Source of the DNA: Cloeon dipterum
Lineage: Eukaryota > Arthropoda > Insecta > Ephemeroptera > Baetidae
Length of the DNA: 64,000 bases
Assembly (NCBI RefSeq): GCF_949628265.1
Contig: NC_088787.1
Span: forward strand, 34,646,844-34,710,843
Reading direction: 5' to 3'
Each line of letters opens with the position of its first letter. Within the stretch, counting starts at the first letter, position 1. Below, one piece after another: positions 44,676 through 55,900 of this stretch. Both the position numbers and the translations under genes were made by a program. The notes beneath the pieces were generated by a model. It made no database searches. It worked only from the letters and a program-made list of their open reading frames with translations, and was not told where the DNA came from.

Positions 44676-45001
44676 TGTAAAAGCTGAGTTAGAACGGTGG
44701 ATATTACGGGTATCAACAGTGGCAATAAAAATCCACCAGCCTGTTTTATGATTTTGTTTCTCTTTTTCTTAAACGACACTTTCTTGTTAGCTAAATATCT
44801 GACAACCTTTTTGTGCGGAGCTAGTTTCTTGAACTGACGCTCTGTGAGGCTTACGTTGTTATTTAAGGTATTTATAGCACACTCACAAATGCATTTAATT
44901 ACCTCATCGTCTGCGCTTTTTAATATTTCACATCTCCTCGATGGTCTGCTGCGGGCAATTTTCCGTAAAATTCCCGCGTGATGTTTTAGTCTCTCAACCA
45001 T
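44672..45001 (-). CDS. Polinton small conserved protein, 109 residues
   Basis: Basic N-terminus, then ICECAINTLNNNVSLT, a Lys-rich middle, and a hydrophobic end, GGFLLPLLIPVISTVLTQLL. This order (CECA motif, basic middle, GGFL hydrophobic tail) is common in Polinton small proteins of unknown role. A membrane or capsid-interior function is suggested by composition only. Lies 37 bp downstream of the ATPase gene. Confidence 0.8.
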   Translation of the reverse strand: MVERLKHHAGILRKIARSRPSRRCEILKSADDEVIKCICECAINTLNNNVSLTERQFKKLAPHKKVVRYLANKKVSFKKKRNKIIKQAGGFLLPLLIPVISTVLTQLLQ

Positions 45002-45038
45002 GGCTGATAATGGTTAGATTTATAATTTGTTGTTCTTT

Positions 45039-45731
45039 TTATAGTCGTTTATTTTTCGGAACGTAACAAATGGTTTGCTCGTTTGGGAATATTCGTGTTC
45101 TGATGCGATACGAGTCTTCGCAGCCTTGTGAAAAATCAAACACAATGTAACCATGAGGTGTAGATGTAGCATCGCGATAAGCTTCGATGATATAATTCGA
45201 ATTTAGAGGTTCGACCTGCCGTGCTAGATGTGCTATCTGTCCTCGATCGCGAGGATTGTTAAAAACTACCATGTATTGAGAGTTGAGAGAGACGTCACGC
45301 GAGCCTTTTCCTTGATGAAAAACATTTTGTATCAGATTAAAAACTGATAAGGATCTATGGTGACTCCCTTTACTAAATATTTCCAATGTTTCTTTTTCGT
45401 ATTTGCCCATTAGATCATCCAATATAACCAACTTTGGACCCGAATCTACATCCGATATTTCATCAATCCTCGGAACACCCTCAAAAAAACGTATCGGAAC
45501 TTTGGTTATTCGTTGGAGTTCGGTGTGCATTTTTTGCGATATTCCATGACACCAAACAATTTCGACAATTGGTGTGTCTATCATCGATTCGATGTAACTA
45601 ATGAATTTCGTCACGAAAAATGATTTTCCACATGATGTAGGACCTGACACCGTACAGGTGAAAGGATGCATCCAGGGCAAAGTCATGATTGAAACTACAG
45701 CTTTTTTTATTTTAAGAGAGTATTTATTCAT
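45039..45731 (-). CDS. Polinton FtsK/HerA-like DNA-packaging ATPase
   Basis: 230 residues, usual length. Walker A is SGPTSCGKS (about residues 29-37); Walker B is KLVILDDLMG (about 100); the downstream QNVFHQG and NPRDRGQ segments match the sensor region of this family. Expected role: pumping the element's DNA into capsids. Start chosen at the first ATG; 14 bp separate it from the gene upstream. No lesion visible. Confidence 0.93.
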   Translation of the reverse strand: MNKYSLKIKKAVVSIMTLPWMHPFTCTVSGPTSCGKSFFVTKFISYIESMIDTPIVEIVWCHGISQKMHTELQRITKVPIRFFEGVPRIDEISDVDSGPKLVILDDLMGKYEKETLEIFSKGSHHRSLSVFNLIQNVFHQGKGSRDVSLNSQYMVVFNNPRDRGQIAHLARQVEPLNSNYIIEAYRDATSTPHGYIVFDFSQGCEDSYRIRTRIFPNEQTICYVPKNKRL

Positions 45732-45745
45732 TGCACAAAGAACAT

Positions 45746-46869
45746 CTAAAAAAGAGTCTGGTTGTCGTTCGTCACATTTCTCTGAATGTATTCACACACT
45801 CTAATGGGTGGTGGGAGATTTACCGAGGTTGCATCGAAGAATAAGCCCTCGCCAACAAGTTCATACTCAATGTTTTCGGCAATGCGGTCAGAAACAGCAG
45901 CGATATTTTTGTACAGAACTTCGTGACCGTAATGACGACTTCTAGAGGCATTTCTCTTAATGACGCGCTTCAATTCCCTTTTAATGATTACTTCAGACGT
46001 CAAGTGACAATTGCAGGCAGGCGTGCGGTGGGTTTTACGGCGACAGTAACGACACCGCTTTACCCTGCGCATGGTTGAAGCAACAACGTCGCGAATTACC
46101 CCATTGTATGCGTTTTCCATTGACTGGAACCAATCGTCGATCTGAGGGATCGTGTCGTTTGCAATGTTGCGAACAGCTAGAAATTGAGTGTTTGAAAGCA
46201 CAACTCGATAAGGCCGTTTCACATGTGTATTATTATAGTCATCATCATCATCAGGTAATTCGTACTCAGTCAGAGTGAACCAGAGATTTCCATAATCATC
46301 ATCGTTCACTTTCAAGTTAACGCCGCCGCTCGTGAATGATTTGCCAGCAACAAATCGGTTTGTATTGACTTCAAAGAATGAGTTTTTTAGGTTTGTGCTC
46401 ACGTCTGAGAACGAGACAAGACGTTCGTGACATTTGATGAAGAAATGCGACATCACGTATCCATTGCTGGCTACATTGTGTACAAGCCCACAACTAACAT
46501 TTGATGAAATCTCGTATGTGACATGGCTAACAGGGAAATAATTTTTCCTCCTTTCAATGTTCAGACGATCGTACACTTTGCTGACAGGACACCGATCGGA
46601 CGCTTTGTTGAAGAACAACTCGTAGGCTTCGGCTAGATTGCGCGTTAGTTTTCTTGGTTTTTCTCGGCCGCGCCAAATCTTCTCAAAGCCATCACCGAAT
46701 TTGAAGATGCACTTGGTATGAAGGGTATCAAGAACGTCGGCATCGGCGTCAAACACAATCTTAACCTGAAAAATAAAATAAGCAATAATATTAGTTCCAG
46801 TCTGCAATTTATCACATGTTTGATATATATATGGTGTATACACTGTACCTCGTCTGCATCGAGTGCCAT
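45746..46869 (-). CDS. Polinton cargo protein with a CxxC/CxC zinc-like motif, unknown function
   Basis: Two exons: 46849-46869 (MALDADE) and 46765-45746, joined across an 83-nt GT-AG intron, giving about 346 residues. The last base triplet of exon 1 and first of exon 2 are in phase. The middle is mixed alpha/beta by appearance with an acidic run (LPDDDDDYNN). Near residue 250-275 a basic zinc-like motif, RCRYCRRKTHRTPACNCH, could bind metal and nucleic acid. I do not recognise the family. It is transcribed divergently from the BIR gene, with 182 bp between start codons, so the two may be co-regulated. Confidence 0.75.
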
Positions 46870-47051
46870 CTTTTAGCGTTGGGTGCTCAGGGTAGTGTTC
46901 CACGGTATACTACAAATTTCTACGACGATGCTCCTACTTTTATTAACCCCCCACTCCATTTACCCCACCACTCCATTTACCCCACCACTCCATTTACCCC
47001 CACCAATTTTGAGTCAGTCAACCTTTTTCCATTTCAGCGTTAGTATCGAAA
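46870..47051. promoter_or_regulatory. Bidirectional promoter region with 18-bp tandem repeats
   Basis: Lies between the start codons of two divergent genes. Three copies of CCACTCCATTTACCCCAC-type units occupy about 46,948-47,002. No clear TATA box for the plus-strand gene was seen. The repeat could be a regulatory or simple-sequence expansion. Confidence 0.5.
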
Positions 47052-48089
47052 ATGACGCCGTCCTATGTAGAGTCCTCTGCGCTCATGCGTTTCCTTCATT
47101 TCGAAATTCCCTTCGTTAACAAGTACAGGCAGTTTGCCAAGCAATTTGCTCTCTCAGGCTTTCTTGCCACTGATGAAGATCACGTTCATTGTGTTTTTAA
47201 CAGTGATCATTCTTTCAAGTTAGATGATTGCGAGAAAATTTTGACTGACCATGAGTCGTGCGCTGAAGAGAATAATTCAAACATTGATGATTTTCCTCTA
47301 GAGGGCGACCTTTCATTTTATTTTGAGACAGATCGCACTTTCTCTTTTCTTCATTGCCAATTACCTGCTTCCCTCATTGATGCCTTACCTACTGCTAGAA
47401 GCTTGTCTGAACGTGGATTATATTTTTCACACACAGATAAATCTATCATGTGTCAGTTTTGCGATTTAAAAACTAAAACTTGGCGCAAAGGTGAATCGGG
47501 TACGATTGCTCATTTTCGATACAGCTCGTACAAGTGTCCGCTTGGAGACATACCATGCGGAAATATAGCGCTTGATGTAGAAATACGACCACGAAGATAT
47601 GGCTTAGTCCTCTCCGAAAAGAATGATAAAGGTAACAAAAAAAAATCTTGCTAGTGATTCGTTAATTTATTTCTCTTCTTAATTTCAGATCGCTTTCGAG
47701 GCATCCCACTTAACTTGGACATGTCAGCATACATCGATAGACTCGCTACTTTTGAAACTCATTCAAAACAGCACTCATACCATGTTGATATTGCGAGAGC
47801 CGGTTTCTTCAAGCATCCTGTGTTCGGCGATTTAACTTGTTTCCACTGCGGCGGAATTTTGAGGAATTTGTCGAGCAAAGATGACCCATGGCTTGAGCAC
47901 GCTAAATGGTTCTCGCACTGCTTCCACGTTCAAGACGAGCGAGGCGTAAATTACATCAGAAAAGCTATTAAGCTGAGACTTGGATTTAGACGTGAATTCA
48001 ACGAAATTGTTTGTGTCAAAAACCAATACAACAATGCCACTATTTCTCTGCCAGATACAGTTTGTAGCGTTGTAAGACTCTCAACTTAA
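47052..48089 (+). CDS. Polinton-carried IAP-like protein with three BIR domains, no RING
   Basis: Exons 47052-47631 and 47689-48089 (GT-AG intron, phase 1), 326 residues. BIR3 (about residues 215-280) has the full zinc signature: C-x2-C (CFHC), 16 residues, His, 6 residues, Cys, plus a RLATF start and DDPWLEH core. BIR2 (about 115-175) also fits C-x2-C-x16-H-x7-C (CQFC ... HFRYSSYKC). BIR1 (about 8-70) keeps the fold pattern but has only one of the first cysteine pair, so it is degenerate. There is no RING or CARD. BIR proteins of cells and insect viruses block caspases or act in cell division; an anti-death role here is inferred from family and context. It is the last gene before the right TIR, a typical place for cargo. 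Confidence 0.88.
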
Positions 48090-48169
48090 TAAACACACAT
48101 AAAAATAACACCTCCCCGCCCTTTTCATTTCTTAAAAATACCAATTATTTTTATTCAGCTGTGCTCGAC

Positions 48170-49016
48170 TCATGGTTTCTCCTCACACACAGCACGGACT
48201 CTCAAACAACAGCTTTCTCGAAGTCAACTCTTGGAAACAGCAGCAGCAAGTTTTATTCATCTTAATGGAAATGCAGCGCGCTTGGATTTTCCTTGCTGCA
48301 GCGAGTTTTGTCAGCCTCTCCTAATATTGGACTCTTCCACCAAGTTTTATCCAGCTTAATAGAAATGCAGCGCGCTTGGATTTTCCTTGCTGCAGCGAGT
48401 TTTGTCAGCCTCTCCTAATATTGGACTCTTCCACCAAGTTTTATCCAGCTTATTCCTTCCAAGCTGCAGGGAGTTTTGTCAACCTTTAACGCTCTCATGC
48501 TTGTTCTACACAACGCTCAAAGTTTCATTCAGCTTTATGCTCCTCGCTGCTTTTTTTTGTCAGTCTCTCCTGAGCGCCCTCCCAGCGCGCTCCCTTTATC
48601 GCTCTCAACAATGCTTGTTATAAATCCATACACTGCGCTCAGGTCATTCTCGCTCGGCTTCTCCTCGCTGCTTTTTGTCAGTCTATCCCGAGCGCCCTCC
48701 CAGCGCACACCCTTTACCGCTCTCCTGCAACTCCTCGCTGCTTTTTTGTCAGTCTATCCCGGGCGGCCTCCCAGAGCACTCCCTTTATCGCTCTCAACAA
48801 TGCTTGTTATAAATCCATACACAACGCTCAGGTCATTCTCGCTCGGCTTCTCCTCGCTGCTTTTTGTCAGTCTATCCCGAGCGCCCTCCCAGCGCACACC
48901 CTTTACCGCTCTACTGCAATATTATTAACCCATACACAGCACTCATCGAAAAAATAAATTGTCCGAGGGATAGAACCGCTTTATTAAGCTAGGTTTTATC
49001 CCTCTTATCTTCTTCT
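48170..49016 (-). repeat. Polinton right terminal inverted repeat with extra tandem units
   Basis: Complement of the left end, expanded by direct repeats. A unit of about 68 bp (agcgcgcttggattttcc) occurs near 48,276 and 48,370, and a unit of about 150 bp is repeated near 48,630-48,760 and 48,780-48,930. Frames read through it are repeat translation, not genes. Confidence 0.88.
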
Positions 49017-49022
49017 GAGGTT
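49017..49022. repeat. Polinton target-site duplication, right (GAGGTT)
   Basis: An exact copy of 18,749-18,754 directly after the terminal TCTTCT, marking the right boundary of the element. Confidence 0.95.
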
Positions 49023-49995
49023 GTATCTCTAAAATAAATAGAAAGACAAATTTAGCGGCTGTTACAATGACATTAAATTGACAACCTTTGTTTTGCGATC
49101 GTTTTAAGTTATTTTGACATAAATTGGAGATATTGCAAACGACGAAGGGATTTTTGATGCGATTTAATTGCAGGAATTAAACTGATGGACCCCTAATTGC
49201 CGATGTATTGTCCGACTAGTCATTTATTGTAGTATTTCCCTATACCATCATTTTGTAATATACTCGGAATAAATTTTAATTTGCTTGGATTTTTCTGTCT
49301 AAAGGTGGGCACCTACTCATCTGCTGCGCGACTTTTGAGATGGATGATAGCAAGTCACGTGACAAAATATGCTGGTCTGCTTACGATGTGCCCAGATGTG
49401 CCCGCGCCCGCAACTGTTCAACAACTAGATGTAAAAACAAAACATCGCCGGTGCGAAATGGTTCGCCACTTTTATTTATTTTAATTCGCTTTGAACCCTT
49501 GAACGTTTGTGATTTTTGAAAATCGAGTATAATTAATTAATTCACCAACTTGTTTATTTCCTGCGAAAGTTACAGGAGAAAATGAGACGCAGTACAATTT
49601 TTTACCGCACAAGATTAAAACTTAAATACCTGTCAATGAAATGTATGCAGTCAAGAGCGTATTCAACGGCTAATTTTCATTAGAGGGTTGCGGGAAGCGT
49701 GTTAAAATTATGAAACAATGAAAGACTGCATGAGGTCTTTTGTTTCCTTAAATTTAAACACTTTAAATGTTTTGGCAATGACGAATTTATTCATAGGGTA
49801 TTTTTAATAATTAATTTTTTAAAATTTAAGACATCAAGTAGGGTGAAAGCAAAGCAAGGGACTGAATTTTACTGCGACACACGCCATTTTAATTAAATCT
49901 TTCACCTATATAGTGAATACATCTTGACAAAAACAACAATTTTCCACTCAATAAATGGGATTAAAATATCATTTTGAATCTACAAACTCAAAAAT
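49023..49995. other. Host intergenic DNA right of the Polinton
   Basis: No gene recognised. 49,560-49,622 is a near copy of 10,815-10,880 (CTGCGAAAGTT-ACAGG then AAAATGAGACGCA), suggesting this is the interrupted remainder of the third protease upstream unit. The rest is AT-rich and featureless. Confidence 0.45.
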
Positions 49996-52900
49996 TCAAT
50001 GCAGAGATTCACACACGATGTTTGAAATGAGCTGAACAGCCTGCATTTTGTAAGGTGGGGAAAAGCTGAGTGCGATTGCGTAGTTGGTTTCGAGTGTATC
50101 ATTGGACAAAAGGTCCTCGGCCCAAGTAAAATTGAATTCAGCCTCCGAATAGCACCACGCGGGCCGGTCCAGCTTGCCGAGGCGCGAGGCAGCCACGCCG
50201 AACAGAGTACCAGACGCGTATTGAAATGCTAAAATGCGTTTGTGAGATTGGAAATAGCTAAAATTATATTGAAATCTCACTCAGATTACTCTGGACCATG
50301 CAGTCGTACTTTTCCTTGGTGTCGATTGTCGCCAGTCGCATGCCATGGCTGCAGCAATATTCTAAATTTGATGCTAAGGTTCTCTGAAATTTTAAAAGTC
50401 TTCCATTATGTAGAGAAATAATATATTATTTTCTGAATAATTCATTAAAATTTCTTACAAACCATCTGTGGCGAAGTTTCTGAGCACACCAATCGATTCT
50501 TGAGGGTCGAATTAGGTAAAGTGGTTATTTTTTCCGACCAAAAAGTGCAGCGCGACGTGCGAAATTTTTTTCCCGCCAGATCTATATGAACGTATTTGCG
50601 AGAGAAATGCGCATGCGTAAGAGCTGGCTGGATCTGTCAAAGAATTAATTCGTACAGGTGGTCTCTCTGCAAGTGCTCAAACCAGCTCTCACGCATGCGC
50701 ATCTCACATATATATTTTTGGCGGGAAAATAGTCTGCACTTTTTGGTCGGAAAAAATATCTACTTTACCTAATTCGACCCTAAAGGATGAGTTAGTTAGT
50801 TGGTGAGCTCAGAATCTTCGTCAAAGACGGTCTTTAAACCTTTAAAGCTCTAAAAAGATTGCACATACCGGTGAGGTTCCGAGTATCAAAAATTTCTTAT
50901 TGCATGCACGCTGAAGAAACAATTTCAATCCAGGCCCTAGGGCGCGAAATGGAACTAGAAATAATAACAAAAAAATAGTGTTTAATCAAATCCAAGATAT
51001 CAGCACAAACCCGGGGAATCTGCAATTGATTTTGGCTCAGCCTGTAATGAACAAGTTGCACTATTATATTAAGTGTAAATATTTAATTTGGTTACATACT
51101 CTAGCGTAGCAATTGTATTCCGGACGAATGCCCTTCACAGGAGGAAGTATGATTGGCGACTCCTGAGATAAAATACACTTTGAATATTTCGGTTGGAGCC
51201 AAGTGAAAATCTAAATACCGTCAGAGGTAATTCCATCACGTCTAAGAAATCCCCGAATAATTTCGGTGAATTTTCCTGGCCGCAACTAAGTAGACTGCTG
51301 CATTTATCGCACGGATCCATTCCCTCTTTTTGAGCCAATTAAAAAAAAGAAACGTATAAAATTAGAAATTATTACTTGCTGCATTGGTGCAGTAGTCCAA
51401 AGTTGAGGACATATCCAGCATTTTCTTTGTGTCATCGTTAGATATAGCGTGGAAAGAAGCAAATACTCTGTCTCCTTCTAGGTTTCCATCAACAAACTAT
51501 AGAGAAATAATAGCTTTCAGATCTTTGACTATTTTTTAAACGATGCACAAACCAATCCAGTCGCCTCGCCATAACATTTTAGGAAACATTTCTGCCTCAA
51601 TTCAGTCGGCGTTGAGTTAAAACAGTGCTTTACTTCACCTGAAATTAATTGTTACAGGGGAATAAAAGAAAATGTCATTTCGTATTTTTCCAGGACTTGA
51701 AATTAAATATTAAGCTTGAAACTAAAATAAAGGAAAAGGTGATTAAAGAATTTAACTAAGGAAATTTATAAGTCTAATTAATAACAATTTCGTATCAAAT
51801 AAACAAATAAATAATGCTCTAAAGCAGTGAGATCCAAATTTATTCTTATAGAAATTCCCGATATCGGAATAAAAACACGGTCCAGAGTCCTTTTAACAAT
51901 TTTTTGGCCCCTGCTTGAACATTATTAATGGTTTGGGGCAGTTTTCCAGTAGTAAAATTAAAAAAAAACCGCGGTTGATTTTTAAAAAAAAATATTCAAC
52001 GCGGAGAAATAAATTATCTCACTCTCCGTCATATTAAACTCAGCAGCGCACTCCGTCTCGACCGTCCCCGCGTACGATGTAGTTTGAGCTCTCCCCTGTT
52101 TAATAAAATATTTGGATTTTACCTGCATGCCAAACTTAAATACAATACCTCGCACACGTATCTCATTTTTGAAGTACAAATTTCGTCAAACAAACGCCCG
52201 TCTGTAGACACGGCCAGACAAGACCCATTCGCGGATGAAAGATCGGGTTGTCCCTTTGCCCACCTTGCATTTTCGCGTAGGAGTCTGTTGGACGAGCAGA
52301 AGCCAAAGTTATATCTGCAACCTTGGTCGGTCGCGGAGGTCCAGAAATTTTCCCCTCTTATGCTTGCGTCTGCGGTTAAAAAAATTCATTTTAATTATTT
52401 ACAAAAAATTAATCGTAGTAAAAGGTTGAACTGTTGAAAGCGCCGACCAAAACCGAGTACATGAAATTCTGGTGCAAACTGAGCAGCTTCAAACCCACGT
52501 CGCAACACGCGGCAAAAGAATCTGCGAACTATATAATTATTTGTGTTGTCATAAACTCATGTTTTTTTCTTGTTTCTCAGCACAAACAGTTCGAGAATCG
52601 TTTGGGTGGCTGATCAAAAGCACTCGAGAATCGTTTTTAATCAAAATTCCATGTCGCGTTGGATCTATGGTGGATTCATTAAATATAATGGCGTTGGCAA
52701 AAGATTTGGAATTTACCAATTAAATAATTTGTGGCTTTATCTGCCAGTATTTGAAATAAATTAGCCTGTAACTATATATTAGACAGCTATGTTTAATCTA
52801 ATCCTTGATTTTTAAACCTTCTTTTTGCACGAGTTTGGGCATCTCGGAGAGGAACAGGTTCTTGGAATAATTGGTCCCTGTATTTTAAAATTATGTTATA

Positions 52901-55900
52901 TTAATAAATAACCGTTTTTGATGAATTTTCTGAGCACACCAATCGATTCCTCAGGGCTGAATTAGATAAAGTGGATATTTTTTCCGACCAAAAAGCCGAG
53001 CGGGACGTGCGAACTTTTTTCCCGCCAAAACAATATGAATGTATTTGCGAAGAACTGCGCATGCGCGAGAGCTGGTTTGAGCACTTTCAAAGATCCCGCC
53101 TTTACGAACGACGTCTTTGTTAGATCCAGCCAGCTCTGACGCATGCGCACTTCTCACATTCAAATTGTTTTGGCGGGAAAAAGGCTAGCACGTCGCGCTG
53201 GACTTTTTGGACGGAAAAAATATCCACTTTACCTAATTCGACCCTCAAGAATCGTTTGCTGTGCTCAGAAAGTTCGTCAAAGACGGTCTATTACTCCCGC
53301 GATTAATTTTGCAACTTCCTACCTGACATGAAAGCACGCTAAGTACCGCACAGTTCTTGTCTAGAAGTTGCACGGCTTTATTTGCCTTGGACATTTCCAT
53401 TCGAACGCAGTTTTCAAACGCATTTTTCGCGTAGTTCGGCTCATTTGGCGCCCAGTTGGTAGTGATGTTGCTTCCGCTGCTGCACCAGAAGTAACTTGAA
53501 TTAGCCTCTTGCGTCCTCCTTAATCCAAACGTCCAGTAAAATCTGCTTATTCTGCTCTTGTAGTCTGATAAAAAAATTTAAATTAATTTTATGGAGTTTA
53601 ATATGTGTTTGTGCTGCGGACAATCATCATCAATCAAAGAATTGAGGCATTTAACGTCTGTTGCTAGCTCCAAACCAATAGGCTTCATTCCAAGTTTGCA
53701 ACATCTCTCCATATTTTGCTCCCAGGTAACCTTGAAGATTTATTTATTTTAATTTATTAGGGTTTTTAATTGATGTTTTTACGAAGCTCCTTCCGAAAAG
53801 GTACAACTTTCCGCACATTTCCACCCAAAATCCATGTGATGATAAATCTAATTAGGAATGCGTTAAAGTAATGAAAACCGGATTTTTTTAGAGAGTATGC
53901 TTATTGATTCCTGAAGGTCGAATTAATATAGGTTTCACTGCCAAATCAGTGGAAACGTAAAATCCGTTACATTTTCGGTCTGAACTTCTCTATATAAGTC
54001 GGACCTTTCAGAGAGATGGGTTCTTTTGCTTGGCTCGCAGTCAGATCGAGACAGCAGCGCCACATCGACAGCAAATACAATTAGGCGACATGCTGTGGCG
54101 CTGCCGTCTCGATCTGCCTGTGAGCCAATATTGAGGTAATTTCAGACCAAACTCCGCTAAAGTATTGCTAAGTTTTCGTTACATTTCTGCCGATTGAATT
54201 GTCTAACCTAATTCGACCCACATGAAAGTTTAAGGTAAAATTAAATTACAACCTTTGATGGTCCCATCAATATTAAATAAGGACATCTAGAATATTTCCT
54301 TTGTCTAATTAGTTTTTTTGCTAAAATAATTCTCATACATCTTTATTGCATGTTGAATCGCATGAAGGAAGAACCTGAAGGGGAAATTGACAGAGATTTG
54401 AAAGAAATTTGGAGGCACAGATACAGATTTTACCTTTGGGGCTTGAGTGGTTGTTGTTGGTGGTTTGGTGCCTGCCGCTTTCCAAGGGGAAAAATATTCA
54501 TCGCTTATTTTCCACTGTATGGTTGCTGCTTCTGTTGTGGACTGCAAAAAGTACAATTTGACTCGCCTTTCAGTTATCAAGTGTCTATGAAATTGAGGTT
54601 TTCATTTCTAAAGCAACATAACAGCCTATCTGACTGAGAGCAATGAAACTACAGAAGCGCCGAACGCAACATTGAACTACAAAAATTTTCAATGTCATTT
54701 GGAAACGTTACATCAAAGTGTTGAAATTTGAAAAGGAATTCAACAGATTAAAATTGTGATTACCTCTGTAACTGTTGACGGTACGCTGATTTGAGTCTTT
54801 ATGGTGCTGCTGTTTTCTTCAGCCTGTTGTTCAAAAAGAAAAATTAATTGTCATTTTATATGAGAGTTATTTTATATAGGTCATCAAATGTGGGCAGCTG
54901 GCTGCTAGTAAAAGGAAGTGACGATGATTACGTATATGCCCTGCATCCGTTTGGAGTTATGATGGGCTAGCTGTGTCTGCTGCTAACCAAACAAATTGGG
55001 AGGCATATAAAATTTACCATTGGGGCATTAGTGGTTGTTGGTGGTGGTTTGGTGCCTGTCTCATTCCAAGGGGGAAAATATTCACTTATTTTCCATTGTA
55101 TGGTTGATGAATCTGTTGACGGCTGGGTTTCAACAACACTTCTTGAGATTGTACTGGATGGAGTAGTTATTTCACTGCTGGTTTGAGTCTTTATGGTGGT
55201 GCTGCTGCTTTCTTCAGCCTAAATTTTGTTCGAAAAGAAAATTTAATATCATTTTAGATGAGAGATATTTGATATAGGGCATGAAACAGCGCTCGGTGTG
55301 GGCAGCTGGCTGCTGATAAAAGGAAATGACGATGATGATGACGTATATTCCCTGCATCCGTTTGGAGTGATGATGGGCTACCAACAGGTTTCTGCTGCTA
55401 GCCAAAGAAATTGGGAGGTACGGAATTTACCATTGGGGCATTAGTGGTTGTTGTAGGTGGTTTGTCTCTCCAAGAGGAAAAATATTCAGTTGTTTTCAAT
55501 TTTATGGTTGCTGCTTCTGTTGACGGCAGGCGGGTTTCAACAACACTTCTTGAGATTGTACTCGATGGAGTAGTTGATCCACTGATTAGAGTCTTAATCG
55601 TTCTGCTGCTTTCTTCAGCCTGCGTTTCGAAAAGAAAATTTTAGATGAAAGTTATATAATAATAGAGGGCTTCAAACAGCGTTCGATGTATGCAGCTGGC
55701 TGCTGATAAAAGGAAGTGACGGTGTAGGCCTTGCATCCGTTTGGAGTGGTGATGATGGGCTAGCAACAGAATTTTGCTGGGCGAAAGAGAAATTCAACAG
55801 CTGAATATATCTCTGTTGAATAACGTAATACCACCAAGGGAGCACTGGTTTCGTCTTGAGAACTGATAAAATCTCTTAGCTCGGTTGTTATTTCTGATAA

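Larger units (their letters stand above)
18755..49016. mobile_element. Polinton/Maverick DNA transposon, 30.3 kb, with nested insertions
   Basis: The ends are AGAAGAAGATAAGAGGGATA and its complement, followed by related subterminal DNA. The element is bounded by the 6-bp target duplication GAGGTT, the expected Polinton length. The gene set is diagnostic: protein-primed PolB, retroviral-type integrase with chromodomain, FtsK/HerA-like packaging ATPase, adenain-like cysteine protease, and major and minor jelly-roll capsid proteins. A typical element is 15-20 kb; the excess is explained by copy A with its LTR element (3.1 kb), copy B (1.8 kb), the 4.7-kb polB interruption and extra cargo genes. 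The disrupted coiled-coil gene, split polB and shifted integrase frame argue that this copy is no longer autonomous. Confidence 0.97.

Noticed and set aside
53143-53331. Mirror-image open frames near 52,951-53,331
   Set aside because: Arms of the intronic MITE translated on both strands.
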